A stretch of 64,000 nucleotides of DNA from Bordetella genomosp. 4 (GTDB lineage: Bacteria; Pseudomonadota; Gammaproteobacteria; Burkholderiales; Burkholderiaceae_B), in NCBI RefSeq assembly GCF_002261185.1, contig NZ_NEVQ01000007.1, forward strand, positions 38,676 through 102,675, given 5' to 3'. The stretch's first letter is position 1. Every line of letters begins with the position of its first letter. Positions 29,131-39,380 of this stretch are shown here, piece by piece. The notes below the pieces were generated by a model that did no database searches, was not told the origin of the DNA, and saw only the letters and a list, made by a program, of their open reading frames with translations. The position numbers and the translations under genes are program-made.

Positions 29131-30192
29131 CTATTTGCCGAACAGATCCGCATTATCCGAAGGCGGCGCCAATCCCAAGTGCCGCCATGTAGTCAGCGTG
29201 GCGGTGCGGCCCCGAGGCGTCCGCTGCAGATAGCCGTGTTGAATCAGATAGGGCTCGATGACGTCTTCGATGGTGTCGCGTTCTTCGCCTATGGCAGCCG
29301 CCAGGCTGTCTACACCTACCGGGCCGCCGTCGAATTTATGAATGATGGCTTCCAGCAGTTTGCGGTCCATCAGGTCCAGGCCCTGCGGATCGACCTCCAG
29401 CATGGCCAAGGCGCGGCCCGCCGAGTCGGCATCAATCACGCCGTGGGATTTGACCTCGGCATAATCGCGCACGCGGCGCAGCAGGCGGTTGGCAATGCGC
29501 GGGGTGCCGCGGGCGCGACGCGCGACTTCGGCCGCGCCATCAGGGGTGATCTCGGCATTGAGCAGGCCGGCGCTGCGCGTCACGATGCGTGCCAGATCGT
29601 CGGCGTTATAGAACTCCAGGCGCGACACAATGCCAAAGCGATCGCGCAAGGGGTTGGTCAACATGCCTGCACGTGTGGTGGCGCCCACTAGCGTAAACGG
29701 TTGCAGATCCAGCTTGACGCTGCGGGCAGCTGGGCCTTCGCCGATCAGAATGTCGATCTGAAAGTCTTCCAGGGCCGGGTACAGAATTTCTTCGACTACC
29801 GGCGACAGGCGATGGATCTCGTCGATGAACAGCACGTCGTTCTTTTCGAGGTTCGTCAGCAGTGCTGCCAAATCACCAGGGCGCTCAAGCACCGGACCGG
29901 AGGTCTGACGCAATTGCACCCCCATTTCGTGGGCGATGATGTGGGCCAACGTCGTCTTGCCCAATCCAGGCGGTCCGAACAGCAGGACGTGATCCAGCGC
30001 CTCGCCCCGCTTGCGAGCCGCAGCGATGAAGATCTCGAGCTGCTCTCGCGCCCGTTGCTGCCCCACGTACTCTTGCAACGCCTTGGGCCGCAAGGCGCGT
30101 TCAATGGATTCCTCGTTGGGCGACACCGGTTGCGGCGCGACCAATCGAGGCGAGTCGGGCAAAGAAGAAAGCGAGTCAGACTGGATGGCCAT
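29131..30192 (-). CDS. ruvB: Holliday junction ATP-dependent helicase RuvB
   Basis: 353 residues. AAA+ domain with Walker [13 protein letters not shown], Walker [10 protein letters not shown], sensor 1 in [11 protein letters not shown], and a winged-helix C-terminal domain ([11 protein letters not shown]). RuvB hexamers pump DNA through RuvA-bound Holliday junctions. Here ruvB is separated from ruvA by a plus-strand PLP enzyme gene, so it needs its own promoter in the 279-bp 30193-30471 spacer shared with that gene. The ATG at 30192 is supported by the conserved [20 protein letters not shown]. Confidence 0.97.
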   Translation of the reverse strand: MAIQSDSLSSLPDSPRLVAPQPVSPNEESIERALRPKALQEYVGQQRAREQLEIFIAAARKRGEALDHVLLFGPPGLGKTTLAHIIAHEMGVQLRQTSGPVLERPGDLAALLTNLEKNDVLFIDEIHRLSPVVEEILYPALEDFQIDILIGEGPAARSVKLDLQPFTLVGATTRAGMLTNPLRDRFGIVSRLEFYNADDLARIVTRSAGLLNAEITPDGAAEVARRARGTPRIANRLLRRVRDYAEVKSHGVIDADSAGRALAMLEVDPQGLDLMDRKLLEAIIHKFDGGPVGVDSLAAAIGEERDTIEDVIEPYLIQHGYLQRTPRGRTATLTTWRHLGLAPPSDNADLFGK

Positions 30193-30471
30193 AGTTCAGA
30201 GTGGGGGCGGCGTCGTGCAAAAGACAGGGCAAAAATAAAAGGCGCCGGCACGTGAGCATCGTACACCACGGGAGCGGCGGCGGTGGCCGATGACGGCGGA
30301 CGCGGACAGCCGATGGTGAGACCCGCGGCAGGGCGCTACGACCGGGCTCGATAGCCGCGCGGACTGTGTCCGGCGGCAGCATCGGCGACTGCGAAGCATG
30401 ACGGCGCTGACGATGCGGCAAACAAAAGATATCATTTCCGGATTCCCTCACCTTGCTTTTCCAGGAATCTC

Positions 30472-31437
30472 ATGTCCGCTGCATTGCCTACCTACGAAGA
30501 CGTTGTCCGCGCCAGCGAAATCCTGGCCGGCGCAGCACATCGCACGCCTGTGCTGGTTTCATCCACTGCCAATGCACGCACGGGCGCCCAGGTGTTTTTC
30601 AAATGCGAAAATTTTCAGCGCATGGGGGCGTTCAAGTTCCGCGGCGGTTACAACGCGATTGCCCAGCTGACGCCCGAGCAACGCGCTGCCGGGGTAGTGA
30701 CATTTTCGTCAGGCAATCACGCGCAAGCCATCGCTCTGGCGTCACGAGAACTTGGCGTGCGCGCCACCATCATCATGCCTCACGACGCCCCTGCGGCCAA
30801 GCGTGCCGCCACGGAGGGCTATGGCGGGCAGGTGGTGACGTATGACCGCTACCAGGATGACCGTGAGGCCGTCGCGCGCCGCATTCAGCAGGAAACCGGT
30901 GCAACGCTGATTCCCCCGTACGATCATCGTGATGTGATTGCGGGGCAGGGCACGGCCGCCAAAGAATTATTCGATGATGTGGGTCCTCTGGACGCGTTGT
31001 TCGTTTGCCTGGGCGGCGGCGGCTTGCTGGCAGGCTCGATTCTGTCGGCCAAAGCCCTCAGTCCGGATTGCGAGGTGTATGGCGTCGAGCCGGAGGCGGG
31101 CAACGACGGGCAGCAATCGCTGCGTAAAGGTGAAATCGTGCGTATTCCTGCGCCGAAGTCGTTGGCTGACGGCGCTGTGACTACGCATCTGGGGCAGTTG
31201 ACCTTTCCTATTATTCAACAGGGTGTCAAAGACATCGTTACTGTGACCGACGATCAATTGGTCGACACAATGAAGTTCTTTGCGGAGCGCATGAAAATGG
31301 TGGTCGAGCCCACAGGCTGTCTGTCGACAGCCGCGGTGTTGCAACAGATCGTGGCCGTGCCCGGCAAGCGGGTCGGCGTCATCATCAGCGGCGGCAACGT
31401 CGATCTTGCGCAGTATGGCCGCCTGCTGGCCGGGTGA
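30472..31437 (+). CDS. PLP-dependent threonine/hydroxyaspartate ammonia-lyase or serine racemase-like enzyme
   Basis: 321 residues, fold-type II. The PLP lysine is Lys55 in GAFKFRGGYNAI, the phosphate-binding SSGNHAQAIALA follows, and the glycine loop CLGGGGLLAG is near residue 185. There is no C-terminal ACT domain, so it is not biosynthetic IlvA. Closest types are catabolic threonine dehydratase, threo-3-hydroxyaspartate ammonia-lyase and serine racemase, which sequence alone does not separate well. It sits alone between ruvB and ruvA, transcribed against both, which suggests insertion into an ancestral ruvCAB cluster. The ATG at 30472 is clear. Confidence 0.88.
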   Translation: MSAALPTYEDVVRASEILAGAAHRTPVLVSSTANARTGAQVFFKCENFQRMGAFKFRGGYNAIAQLTPEQRAAGVVTFSSGNHAQAIALASRELGVRATIIMPHDAPAAKRAATEGYGGQVVTYDRYQDDREAVARRIQQETGATLIPPYDHRDVIAGQGTAAKELFDDVGPLDALFVCLGGGGLLAGSILSAKALSPDCEVYGVEPEAGNDGQQSLRKGEIVRIPAPKSLADGAVTTHLGQLTFPIIQQGVKDIVTVTDDQLVDTMKFFAERMKMVVEPTGCLSTAAVLQQIVAVPGKRVGVIISGGNVDLAQYGRLLAG

Positions 31438-31598
31438 TAGGCGTTGACGCATACCGGCTCGATGCTTTCGGATGCTGGCACATTTATTCCAAGCGGTCCT
31501 GGGTCACCGTTCAGTAGCATCAATGATCGTTGTACGGGCTAGGTAGCCCTGAGGAGCGCGGCTGCCTGGCGTACGGCGATCACAGTGTGGTCGTCAGT

Positions 31599-32171
31599 TC
31601 ATCGCACCAATGCCTTGAGAGCCAGGCGTATCCCGTCAGACACGCTTGTGCCTTCCGGCAAGGTCTTGAGCGCAGTTTGAGACTCTTTATCCGAGTATCC
31701 CAGCGCCAACAACGCATTCAAAATATCCGTCTGCGTATCGGGCAAGGCGTGTACCGTCGCGCCAATGTCCGCGCCCAGCTTGCCGCGCATTTCCAACAGC
31801 AGGCGTTCCGCAGTTTTCTTGCCGATGCCTGGCACCCGCGTCAGTCTGCCCGGTTCCTGCAATGTGATGGCCTGTGCCAGATCGCTCACTGACAAACCTG
31901 ACAGCACCGCCAAGGCAGTGCGGGCGCCGATGCCGCTGACCTTGATCAACTCGCGAAACGCACTGCGTTCATTGGCCGAGGCAAAGCCATACAAAATATG
32001 CGCGTCCTCGCGTACCGTCAGATGTGTATAGAGCGTGACTCGAGCCCCTAGCTCGGGCAGCCCATAGAGCGTGCTCATTGGGACTTCGATGTCATAGCCC
32101 ACGCCGTTGACGTCCACGCATAGCGTGGGCGGGAGTTTTTCGATCAGGGTTCCGGTGATGCGTCCGATCAT
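31599..32171 (-). CDS. ruvA: Holliday junction branch migration protein RuvA
   Basis: 190 residues in three domains: an OB-fold start ([20 protein letters not shown]), two HhH motifs ([17 protein letters not shown] and [16 protein letters not shown]), and a C-terminal RuvB-regulating domain ([20 protein letters not shown]). RuvA tetramers hold the Holliday junction square-planar for RuvB. It lies 166 bp downstream of ruvC on the same strand and may have its own promoter there. No anomaly seen. Confidence 0.97.
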   Translation of the reverse strand: MIGRITGTLIEKLPPTLCVDVNGVGYDIEVPMSTLYGLPELGARVTLYTHLTVREDAHILYGFASANERSAFRELIKVSGIGARTALAVLSGLSVSDLAQAITLQEPGRLTRVPGIGKKTAERLLLEMRGKLGADIGATVHALPDTQTDILNALLALGYSDKESQTALKTLPEGTSVSDGIRLALKALVR

Positions 32172-32337
32172 GGTGACAATGCCAGCAAACAGGTGAGAAA
32201 GGGCGTGGATGATACGCCGCGTATGGTCGGCATTCTACGCGGGATGAGGCGACTACCGGCTGTCTTGTATCCAGACCGAAACGTTGGCGCGCGCCGGCAT
32301 GCCAGCATTTGGCGGACTGTCTGGCTGCGCCAGGAAA

Positions 32338-32895
32338 TTAACGCACCACCCGGCCGGCACGTACCCGGGCCCGGCCGCTGCCGCGGCCCAGCATGTCAGC
32401 ATTTGCCAGACTACCCAGCCGTGCCTGCAGCGGGCCGACGTGAGCGTGACAAATAGCGCAAGCCAAGGCATCTGCCGAGTCGGGCGCCGGCGTGCCATCC
32501 AGCGACAGCAAGCGTTGCACCATCATCTGCACCTGTTCTTTTGCCGCTCGGCCGGTGCCTACCACGGCCTTTTTGATTTGCAGCGCAGTGTATTCGTGCA
32601 CGGCCAACTCGCTGTCTGCGAGCGCGCAGAGCGCAGCGCCACGCGCTTGTCCCAACAATAACGTCGAGGCAGGGTTGGTATTCAGAAACACGATTTCCAG
32701 CGCGGCGACATCCGGCTGAGTGTCGCGCGCCACTTGGCGCAGATTGTCCAGGATGACCTTCAGGCGCTCAGGCAGCGATAGCGCCGGCGGCACCACGATG
32801 GTGCCGCTGGCGACATAACGCAGCCGCATGCCCTCGGCATCGATCACACCGAAACCGGTGCGGCGTAATCCAGGGTCGATGCCGAGAACTCGCAT
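32338..32895 (-). CDS. ruvC: Holliday junction resolvase RuvC
   Basis: 185 residues with the four catalytic acids at the expected places: Asp7 (GIDPGL), Glu67 ([12 protein letters not shown]), and Asp139 and Asp142 ([12 protein letters not shown]). The tail [16 protein letters not shown] is basic. RuvC nicks junctions symmetrically after RuvAB migration. Its ATG shares one base with the purH stop (TGATG arrangement), so the two are translationally coupled. purH-ruvC coupling is common in this group. Confidence 0.97.
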   Translation of the reverse strand: MRVLGIDPGLRRTGFGVIDAEGMRLRYVASGTIVVPPALSLPERLKVILDNLRQVARDTQPDVAALEIVFLNTNPASTLLLGQARGAALCALADSELAVHEYTALQIKKAVVGTGRAAKEQVQMMVQRLLSLDGTPAPDSADALACAICHAHVGPLQARLGSLANADMLGRGSGRARVRAGRVVR

Positions 32896-34484
32896 CAGTG
32901 GCGGAAATGACGCGTGCCGGTCAGGACCATGGCGATGCCATGCTCGTCGGCAGCAGCGATCACTTCGTCATCGCGGACGCTGCCACCGGGCTGGATCACG
33001 CAGGTTGCGCCTGCTGCGACCACCACATCCAGTCCATCGCGGAACGGGAAGAACGCATCGGACGCCACGGCCGAACCCTGCAACGTCAGGCCGGCGTTTT
33101 CCGCCTTGATCGAGGCAATGCGAGCCGAATCAATACGGCTCATCTGGCCCGCGCCTACGCCCAGGGTCATGCCGCCGCCGACGAACACAATGGCGTTGGA
33201 CTTGACGTACTTGGCGACTTTCCAGGCGAATGCCAGGTCGTTCATTTCCTGTTCGGTAGGTTGACGCTTGGTCACGACCTTGAGGGCGTCGCTCGGCACT
33301 TGGTAAGCGTCGGGCGTTTGCACCAGCCAGCCGCCGCCCACGCGTTTGATATCGAAATCGTTCTGGCCTGTGCCAGCGGGGATTTCGAGGACGCGGACGT
33401 TTTTCTTGGCGGCCAGGACTGCCAGCGCGGCGCCGTCATAGGCAGGGGCCAGCAGGACTTCCAGGAACTGGCTGCTGACAGCTTCGGCCGTTGCGGCATC
33501 GACCGGGCGGTTAAAGGCGATGATGCCGCCAAACGCCGAGGTCGGATCCGTCTTGAAGGCTTGCTGATAGGCATGCAGCGGGTCTTGCGCGACCGCGACG
33601 CCGCACGGGTTGGCGTGTTTGACGATGACGCATGCCGGCGTGTCAAAGCTGCGCACACATTCCCACGCCGCGTCGGCATCGGCGATGTTGTTGTACGACA
33701 GTTCTTTACCCTGCAACTGGCGATAGTTGCCCAGCAGGCCGGCTGCGCGTGTCGAATCGACATAGAACGCGGCCTTTTGGTGAGGGTTTTCGCCATAGCG
33801 CAGGGCTTGGGCCTGTTGCACCTGCAGCGTCAGCGTGCGAGGCCAATCCAATCGAGCCGGAACGGCGTCCTGGGCGGGCGAGGGCTCGGCCAGGCTGGTC
33901 AAATAGGCCGCAATCGCGCCATCGTAGGACGCGGTATGCGCGTAGGTCTTGGCGGCCAGCTCCAGGCGCAACGCATACGAGGTGCTGCCGGTCTGGTCGA
34001 TTTCTTTCAGCACGCGCGAGTAGTCGGTCGGGTCGATCACGACGGTGACGCCGCCGGCTTCCGTGCCGTGATTCTTGGCGGCCGCACGCAGCATGGCCGG
34101 GCCGCCGATATCGATGTTTTCCACCGCATCGGCAAAACTGCAGTCCGGTTTGGCAATGGTTTCCCGGAACGGGTACAGATTGACGACCAACATGTCGATA
34201 CGATCGATGCCGTGCTGGGCGATGGTGTCCAGGTGCTCCGCGCTGTCACGGCGAGCCAGCAGGCCGCCATGGATCTTGGGGTGCAGCGTCTTGACCCGGC
34301 CGTCGAGGATCTCGGGTGAGCCGGTGTGCGTTGCGACTTCCGTGACAGTCAGGCCGGAATCGGCCAGCAGGCGGGCCGTGCCCCCGGTGGATAGCAGGCG
34401 TACGCCACGCGCAGCCAGGGCGCGGGCGAATTCGACGATGCCGGTCTTATCGGACACCGAGAGCAGGGCAGTTTCGATTTTCAT
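32895..34484 (-). CDS. purH: Bifunctional AICAR formyltransferase / IMP cyclohydrolase
   Basis: 529 residues, the last two steps of IMP synthesis. The N-terminal MGS-like IMP cyclohydrolase domain (about 1-150) starts [20 protein letters not shown] and includes STGGTA and [13 protein letters not shown]. The C-terminal transformylase has [18 protein letters not shown] and [11 protein letters not shown] with the catalytic Lys-His pair. It follows fis by 53 bp. The start at 34484 matches the family; an in-frame upstream start at 34535 is rejected. Confidence 0.97.
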   Translation of the reverse strand: MKIETALLSVSDKTGIVEFARALAARGVRLLSTGGTARLLADSGLTVTEVATHTGSPEILDGRVKTLHPKIHGGLLARRDSAEHLDTIAQHGIDRIDMLVVNLYPFRETIAKPDCSFADAVENIDIGGPAMLRAAAKNHGTEAGGVTVVIDPTDYSRVLKEIDQTGSTSYALRLELAAKTYAHTASYDGAIAAYLTSLAEPSPAQDAVPARLDWPRTLTLQVQQAQALRYGENPHQKAAFYVDSTRAAGLLGNYRQLQGKELSYNNIADADAAWECVRSFDTPACVIVKHANPCGVAVAQDPLHAYQQAFKTDPTSAFGGIIAFNRPVDAATAEAVSSQFLEVLLAPAYDGAALAVLAAKKNVRVLEIPAGTGQNDFDIKRVGGGWLVQTPDAYQVPSDALKVVTKRQPTEQEMNDLAFAWKVAKYVKSNAIVFVGGGMTLGVGAGQMSRIDSARIASIKAENAGLTLQGSAVASDAFFPFRDGLDVVVAAGATCVIQPGGSVRDDEVIAAADEHGIAMVLTGTRHFRH

Positions 34485-34537
34485 GGTTGGGTTGGGGGGA
34501 TAGAAAAAAGCGTTCAGAGGCGCAGCGCGTGGCAAGC

Positions 34538-34777
34538 TTACGGCTGGATGTTGTGTGCCTGGAGTTTCTTGCGCAGGGTATTACGGGTGATGCCCAGTAT
34601 TTCAGAGGCGCGGGATTGGTTGCCGCCGGAACGTTCCAGCGCGACTTCGAGCACCGGGCGTTCGACGCAACGCATCACCATGTCCCACATGTCGTGGGGC
34701 TCGGAGTCACCCAGGTCTTCGAAATAGCGCGCCAGGCTGGCGCGCACGCAGTCTTCCAGGACATCATTCTTACTCAT
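34538..34777 (-). CDS. fis: DNA-binding protein Fis
   Basis: 79 residues, shorter than E. coli Fis (98) but typical of betaproteobacterial Fis. The C-terminal [23 protein letters not shown] (51-70) followed by KLQAHNIQP is the defining signature. The N-terminal arm is short. Fis is a nucleoid protein and a growth-phase regulator of stable RNA promoters. It is preceded by dusB (36-bp gap) on the same strand, the same dusB-fis pairing as in enterobacteria. The start at 34777 excludes the long upstream extension that overlaps dusB. Confidence 0.95.
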   Translation of the reverse strand: MSKNDVLEDCVRASLARYFEDLGDSEPHDMWDMVMRCVERPVLEVALERSGGNQSRASEILGITRNTLRKKLQAHNIQP

Positions 34778-34812
34778 TTGTACAGATTTTATAGTTGGAG
34801 GTGGGAGGCGGA

Positions 34813-35838
34813 TCACGCCGCCAGCAGCGGTTGCGCGGCGAAAACCGGTGGTGCCGGGTCGCCGCGGGTGAGTTCGTCGAACCAGTCCGACACCGCCCGC
34901 CATTGCTCGTGCGTGTTATCGATCTGGTTCATGCGGTCGCAAAACAGGTCTGCGCCGGGCAGGCCTTCTACGTACCAGCCTATGTGTTTGCGTGCCGATC
35001 GGACACCGGTATGTTCACCGTAAAAACGGTAATGATCGTCCAGATGCTCGAGCAGCAGGTCGCGCATTTCTACGTAGGACGGCGGCGCCAACGTCTCTCC
35101 GGTGCGCAGATAGTGATCAATCTCGCGGAAAATCCACGGTCGACCTTGCGCAGCCCGGCCGATCATGACGGCATCGGCGCCGGTGTAATCCAGCACATAG
35201 CGCGCTTTTTCAGGGGAATCGATGTCGCCGTTGGCGACGACTGGAATGGATAGTTCGGCCTTGACAGCGCGTATCGTGTCGTACTCGGCTTCGCCGGTAT
35301 AGAGATCGGCACGCGTGCGGCCATGCAGCGCCAGGGCGGCTATGCCGGCATCCTGGGCGCGTCGCGCCACGCGCAGTGCGTTGCGATGCTCGCGATCCCA
35401 TCCGGTGCGGGTCTTCAGCGTGACGGGCACGCCCAATGGCGCGCATGCCTCTACGACCGCATCCAGTATGCGGGATACCAGGTCTTCGTCGCGCAGCAGG
35501 GCCGAGCCCGAAGCCAGGCTACACACTTTCTTGGCCGGGCAACCCATATTGATATCGATGATGCGCGCGCCGCGTTCGGCATTGAACGCGGCCGCTTCGG
35601 CCATCATGGCAGGGTCGGCGCCTGCAATCTGGACCGCCACGGGGGCGATTTCACCGTCATGATTCAAACGGCGGGAAGTCTTGACGCTGTCCCACAGGCG
35701 CGGGTTGCTCGCGGCCATTTCCGACACGGCATAGCCCGCCCCCAGCCGTTTACATAATTGACGGAAAGGACGATCCGTCACCCCCGCCATGGGGGCGACC
35801 AGAACATTATTGGAAAGGGTCCACGGGCCGATACGCAT
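34813..35838 (-). CDS. dusB: tRNA-dihydrouridine synthase B
   Basis: 341 residues from the ATG at 35838 (MRIGPWTLSNNVLVAPMAGV, the canonical DusB start; a GTG two codons upstream is rejected). The FMN TIM-barrel carries the catalytic Cys100 in INMGCPAKKV and the FMN-phosphate site VMIGRAAQGRPWIF, followed by the helical tRNA-binding domain. It reduces uridine in the tRNA D-loop. It is the first gene of the dusB-fis-purH-ruvC run. Confidence 0.96.
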   Translation of the reverse strand: MRIGPWTLSNNVLVAPMAGVTDRPFRQLCKRLGAGYAVSEMAASNPRLWDSVKTSRRLNHDGEIAPVAVQIAGADPAMMAEAAAFNAERGARIIDINMGCPAKKVCSLASGSALLRDEDLVSRILDAVVEACAPLGVPVTLKTRTGWDREHRNALRVARRAQDAGIAALALHGRTRADLYTGEAEYDTIRAVKAELSIPVVANGDIDSPEKARYVLDYTGADAVMIGRAAQGRPWIFREIDHYLRTGETLAPPSYVEMRDLLLEHLDDHYRFYGEHTGVRSARKHIGWYVEGLPGADLFCDRMNQIDNTHEQWRAVSDWFDELTRGDPAPPVFAAQPLLAA

Positions 35839-36008
35839 GCGCACATTTTAACCGACCGGGAGGGTGTCTTTTGGCACGACACAGGTCATTCCCCTATTTT
35901 GTGCGTAATCCTCAGGTCCCGGGAGCGCCGATTTGCCGCCGATATCAGCGCGCCTTCGGGGCTTCGCTGTCACGCGGACTGAGGGGTGTGAGGCTTGTCC
36001 GACATGCG

Positions 36009-37172
36009 CTAGGAACGCAAACCCTGTAACAGGTGACGTGCCAAGGGGGCCCGCAGCGGCGCAGCCAGATCCAATGCCAGCAAACCCGCCCCGCAGGCGT
36101 GCTCGATAGGTGCAAACCCCGTTGCAAAGGCGCGGGGCATCAAATCGGTCAGTCCCGCCGTAATCCAACGGTCAGCGAGGCGTGAATTGGCGAATTCCGC
36201 CAGCTTGGCGCCTGGATCGCCCGCAGGAGAACTCAGCCAGCCGGACAGCACCTGCGCCAGGCGCGCGGCGTCGCGCAACCCGAGGTTCAGCCCCTGGCCT
36301 GCCACCGGGTGCAAAGTCTGGGCCGCATTGCCTATCGCGACGACTCGGCCTTCGACCAGCGTGCGCCGCGCACTGAGCGCCAAGGGAAATACGTGGCGTG
36401 GTGCATCGCTGGACAGGCGGCCTAGCCGAGTCCCGAATGCCGTACTCAAGGCAGACGAGAACGCCGCATCATCCAGCCGCACCAGTTCAGCAGCACGCTC
36501 GGGCGCGCTGCACCAGACGACTGAATAGCCCTGCGCATTGAGAGGGTGAGGGAGCAAGGCCAACGGCCCTTCGCGTGTGAAGCGTTCCCACGCCCAGGCG
36601 GGGCGAGGCAGCGTCGCCTGAGCGCTCGTGACAATGGCATGCTGGCTATATTCGCGCCGTACATCGGCGCCGCCGCTGCCATCGGATAGCACGGCGACGC
36701 TGCACAGCAGCTCCGTGTCGCCCTGTCGAACTTGAATTCTCTGGCTATCCTGGCGGTGGACATGGGCCGGCGGACCATGCAGCACCGTTACACCGCTGCC
36801 CTTGACGCAGTTTTGCAGCGTGGCGTGCAATTCGGCATACGACACGACGCTGCCCAGGCGCGGCACCTGGAAATCATCGCAATGAATAACTGTGCTGCCC
36901 AGCCGTCCGCGCTGGGAGACGTGAACATGGCGGATATCTGCGGCCCGGCCTGGCCAGGCCTGCAAAGATTCCAACAAGACCCGGCTGCCGTGGTTCATCG
37001 CCAGCACACGGGGATCCGTCGCGGGGGAAGGCGCCTGCGCGGCCGGCGCTGCTGATCCTGCCAGCAAGGCAATGCGTTGCGGTTGCGCGGTATGCCGTGC
37101 TAGCAAGAGGGCCAGCACATGGCCAACCGGGCCTGCGCCCAAAATCGCGATATCGTAAGCAGACTGAGTCAT
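36009..37172 (-). CDS. UbiH/UbiF/COQ6-family FAD-dependent monooxygenase
   Basis: 387 residues. The N-terminal GxGxxG (ILGAGPVGHVLALLLA) binds FAD. The late motif reads GNAAQTLHPVAGQGLNLGLRD where the family normally has G-D-A-A-H-x-x-H-P-x-x-G-Q-G-x-N, so Asp and His of that block are Asn and Gln here, though GNAA variants occur in UbiH-type enzymes. It should hydroxylate a ring position in ubiquinone synthesis; which carbon cannot be decided. pepP lies on the same strand beyond a small plus-strand gene, echoing the pepP-ubiH order of enterobacteria. Confidence 0.88.
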   Translation of the reverse strand: MTQSAYDIAILGAGPVGHVLALLLARHTAQPQRIALLAGSAAPAAQAPSPATDPRVLAMNHGSRVLLESLQAWPGRAADIRHVHVSQRGRLGSTVIHCDDFQVPRLGSVVSYAELHATLQNCVKGSGVTVLHGPPAHVHRQDSQRIQVRQGDTELLCSVAVLSDGSGGADVRREYSQHAIVTSAQATLPRPAWAWERFTREGPLALLPHPLNAQGYSVVWCSAPERAAELVRLDDAAFSSALSTAFGTRLGRLSSDAPRHVFPLALSARRTLVEGRVVAIGNAAQTLHPVAGQGLNLGLRDAARLAQVLSGWLSSPAGDPGAKLAEFANSRLADRWITAGLTDLMPRAFATGFAPIEHACGAGLLALDLAAPLRAPLARHLLQGLRS

Positions 37173-37207
37173 CGCCGAATTTTACCGCCCACCTTTACAA
37201 TCTCACC

Positions 37208-37660
37208 ATGACATCCGTCCCATTCTCCACGCCCGCAGCAATGCCTCGTCCTCGCAACAAAGTCGTGCTGGGCTTGCTCGCCTGTTTTCTTGGTGGATTC
37301 GGCGCGCATTGGTGGTACCTGAGGCGGCGTTATGCCTGGCTGGTGACGCTGGCTGCCGTCGTTTGCCTGGTGGCGGCGACGCAGTTTCCGGTGTGGTACG
37401 ACAATCCCGCGTTTTTCCTGTTGTTCATCCCGATGATCGACGGTTTCATCGAGGGGGTGGTATTCAGCCTCATGCCGGACGAGAAATTCGATCGCCTGTA
37501 TCACCCCGGTCAGGGGCGGGTGACCCATACAGGACTGGGGCCGGTGTTGGTGGCGATTGTCGGGACATTGGTGGGCGCCACCGTTGGCATGTTCGCCATC
37601 GCCATGGTGGTGGTATACACCTGGACGGCGATGGGGTGGCTGGACGGATACGTGCTGTAG
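37208..37660 (+). CDS. TM2-domain membrane protein
   Basis: 150 residues and about four hydrophobic segments. The first pair contains LACFLGGFGAHWWYLRRRYAW, the TM2-domain signature (G-x-F-G-x-H-x-F/W-Y-L) normally followed by a second helix. Further helices are at PAFFLLFIPMIDGFIEGVV and LVAIVGTLVGATVGMFA. Function of bacterial TM2 proteins is unknown. It is transcribed opposite to ubiH and pepP and sits between them. The ATG at 37208 is chosen because the earlier in-frame start at 37097 overlaps the divergent gene. Confidence 0.8.
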   Translation: MTSVPFSTPAAMPRPRNKVVLGLLACFLGGFGAHWWYLRRRYAWLVTLAAVVCLVAATQFPVWYDNPAFFLLFIPMIDGFIEGVVFSLMPDEKFDRLYHPGQGRVTHTGLGPVLVAIVGTLVGATVGMFAIAMVVVYTWTAMGWLDGYVL

Positions 37661-37669
37661 CCGTTTGGA

Positions 37670-39010
37670 TTATTCCCGCATCAGCGCCTCGATCTCTCTG
37701 GCGTCGACTGGCACGCCGCGCGTGATCAGCTCGCAACCCTCTGCAGTGACCAGCGCGTCGTCTTCGATTCGGATACCGATATTCCAGAATGCCTCGGGTA
37801 CGTCCGCTGCCTCGCGCACATAAATGCCCGGCTCGATCGTGAGCACCATGCCGGCCGCCAGCGACCGCCAGGGGCGATCCTGCTCCGAGGCTGAACCCTG
37901 TCTGTAGTCGCCCACATCATGCACGTCCAGCCCTAGCCAATGGCCCGTGCGGTGCATGTAAAAACGCGTATAGGCGGTCGATTCCAACACGCCATCCAGA
38001 GAGCCGTGCAGCAGCCCCTCGTCCAGCATGCCTTGGGCCAGTACACGCACCGCGGCCTCATGAGCATCGTTCCAACTGCGCCCCGGCGCTGTCGCCTGAA
38101 CAGCCGCCTGCTGTGCAGCGGCCGTCAAGTCATAGAGCGCGCGTTGGGGGCCCGTAAATCGTCCGTTGGCGGGAAATGTGCGGGTAATGTCCGACGCATA
38201 GCTGTCATATTCGCAGCCAGCGTCTATCAATACCAGGTCGCCATCACGCAGCACGGTATCGCCCGCAGCGTAGTGCAGCACACACGCATTGGCGCCCGCG
38301 GCCACGATGCTGGGATAGGCGGGCGACTGCGCGCCATGACGCCGAAACTCGTACAACAGCTCGGCTTCCAATTGGTATTCGTGCATACCGGGCCGGGCAG
38401 CTCGCATGGCGCGCGTATGAGCGCCCGCCGAAATGCGCGCAGCCTGGCGCATGGCGGCGATTTCGCTCGCGTCCTTGATCACACGCATATCGGCCAGTAT
38501 GGGGCGCAGGTCCTGGATGCGGCCAGGTGCCAGGCGCCGGCCGCGTCCCTGTTGTTCGGATTGAAGCAGCCAGTGCCGCAGCTTGCGCTCGACCGCCCCG
38601 GTCGCCGCAAAGGAGCGGTACAGCGTGGGTTGATCTGATAACAACGCTGGCAACAACGTGTCCAGTTCGTCCGTGGCATAGGCCTCGTCGAACCCATAGC
38701 GCGTCACCGCAGCATCTGGCCCGCAGCGATACCCTTCCCAGATTTCCTGCTCTGGACGTTTGGCCCGGCAAAACAGAATGGCGCGGTCAGTGACGCCAGC
38801 GACCAGCACCAGCCAGGCCTCGGGCTCTATGAAGCCCGTCAGATAATAAAAATCGCTGTCGTGCCGATACGGATATTCAGCATCGTGGTTGCGCTGCGCA
38901 TGAGGGGCCGTCGATAGCACCGCGATCCCGCCGCCTGCCGCCCGCATGTGGGCCAACAAGCGTCGACGGCGTTCTACGAATGGAGCGATATCAGTGCAGG
39001 GCAGGCTCAT
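37670..39010 (-). CDS. pepP: Xaa-Pro aminopeptidase
   Basis: 446 residues, M24B family. The N-terminal creatinase-like domain (about 1-170) is followed by the pita-bread domain with the five metal ligands visible: Asp in LIDAGCEYDSYASDITRTFP (two), His in HRTGHWLGLDVHD, Glu in LTIEPGIYV, and Glu in RIEDDALVT. It releases N-terminal residues linked to proline and needs Mn2+. The ATG at 39010 is clear. Convergent with the TM2 gene, with 9 bp between the stops. Confidence 0.95.
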   Translation of the reverse strand: MSLPCTDIAPFVERRRRLLAHMRAAGGGIAVLSTAPHAQRNHDAEYPYRHDSDFYYLTGFIEPEAWLVLVAGVTDRAILFCRAKRPEQEIWEGYRCGPDAAVTRYGFDEAYATDELDTLLPALLSDQPTLYRSFAATGAVERKLRHWLLQSEQQGRGRRLAPGRIQDLRPILADMRVIKDASEIAAMRQAARISAGAHTRAMRAARPGMHEYQLEAELLYEFRRHGAQSPAYPSIVAAGANACVLHYAAGDTVLRDGDLVLIDAGCEYDSYASDITRTFPANGRFTGPQRALYDLTAAAQQAAVQATAPGRSWNDAHEAAVRVLAQGMLDEGLLHGSLDGVLESTAYTRFYMHRTGHWLGLDVHDVGDYRQGSASEQDRPWRSLAAGMVLTIEPGIYVREAADVPEAFWNIGIRIEDDALVTAEGCELITRGVPVDAREIEALMRE

Positions 39011-39157
39011 GGCAAAGTCGGCGAGGCCATCAATAATAAAAACACACTCACTTTACCGCGCCCATGGCATGCGGGCGGGACAGAAATGTCCCAAATCAGC
39101 GTCCGATTCCATCCCGCCCTGTCATCCTTGTGCAACGTACGACGCTGGGGCGGCTGC

Positions 39158-39163
39158 TACAAT
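39158..39163 (+). promoter_or_regulatory. Candidate -10 box for the riboswitch transcript
   Basis: TACAAT lies about 14 nt upstream of the first conserved riboswitch bases. No good -35 is visible at the standard distance. The 39011-39157 part of the spacer holds nothing else I recognise. Confidence 0.45.
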
Positions 39164-39173
39164 CCCGCCCACT

Positions 39174-39345
39174 GTCATTGGGGAGTAGCCATCCTTTGAT
39201 CCCCAAAGGAGTCAGCGTCAACAGACTTGGTGGTCTTGACCCCATGGCGCTGACGGTTCCCGAGCCGCGGCTTTGCGCGCGGCCGGACCAGCCAGGCGAG
39301 ACCTTTGGCCGCAGTGCGTTCACCTCGCCGGGCGAGCCGCATTGT
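39174..39345 (+). ncRNA. yybP-ykoY (Mn2+) riboswitch leader
   Basis: The leader begins with ATTGGGGAGTAGCCATCC and ends with GGCGAGACCTTTGGCC, the two conserved blocks of the yybP-ykoY class (5' GGGGAGUAGC and 3' AGACCUUU). Between them are paired elements such as GTCAGCG.../CGCTGAC and GCCGCGGC. This class senses Mn2+ and controls Mn and cation exporters such as MntP, TerC/Alx and CaCA antiporters. It ends about 35 nt before the ATG of a CaCA-family antiporter, an expected target. End points are approximate. Confidence 0.87.
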
Positions 39346-39380
39346 CGCGCCATTGGTATCTGCTCGTCCGGCTGTGCATC

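Noticed and set aside
32898..34319. A 473-codon plus-strand frame opposite purH
   Set aside because: Antisense to the conserved PurH protein, no domain recognised.
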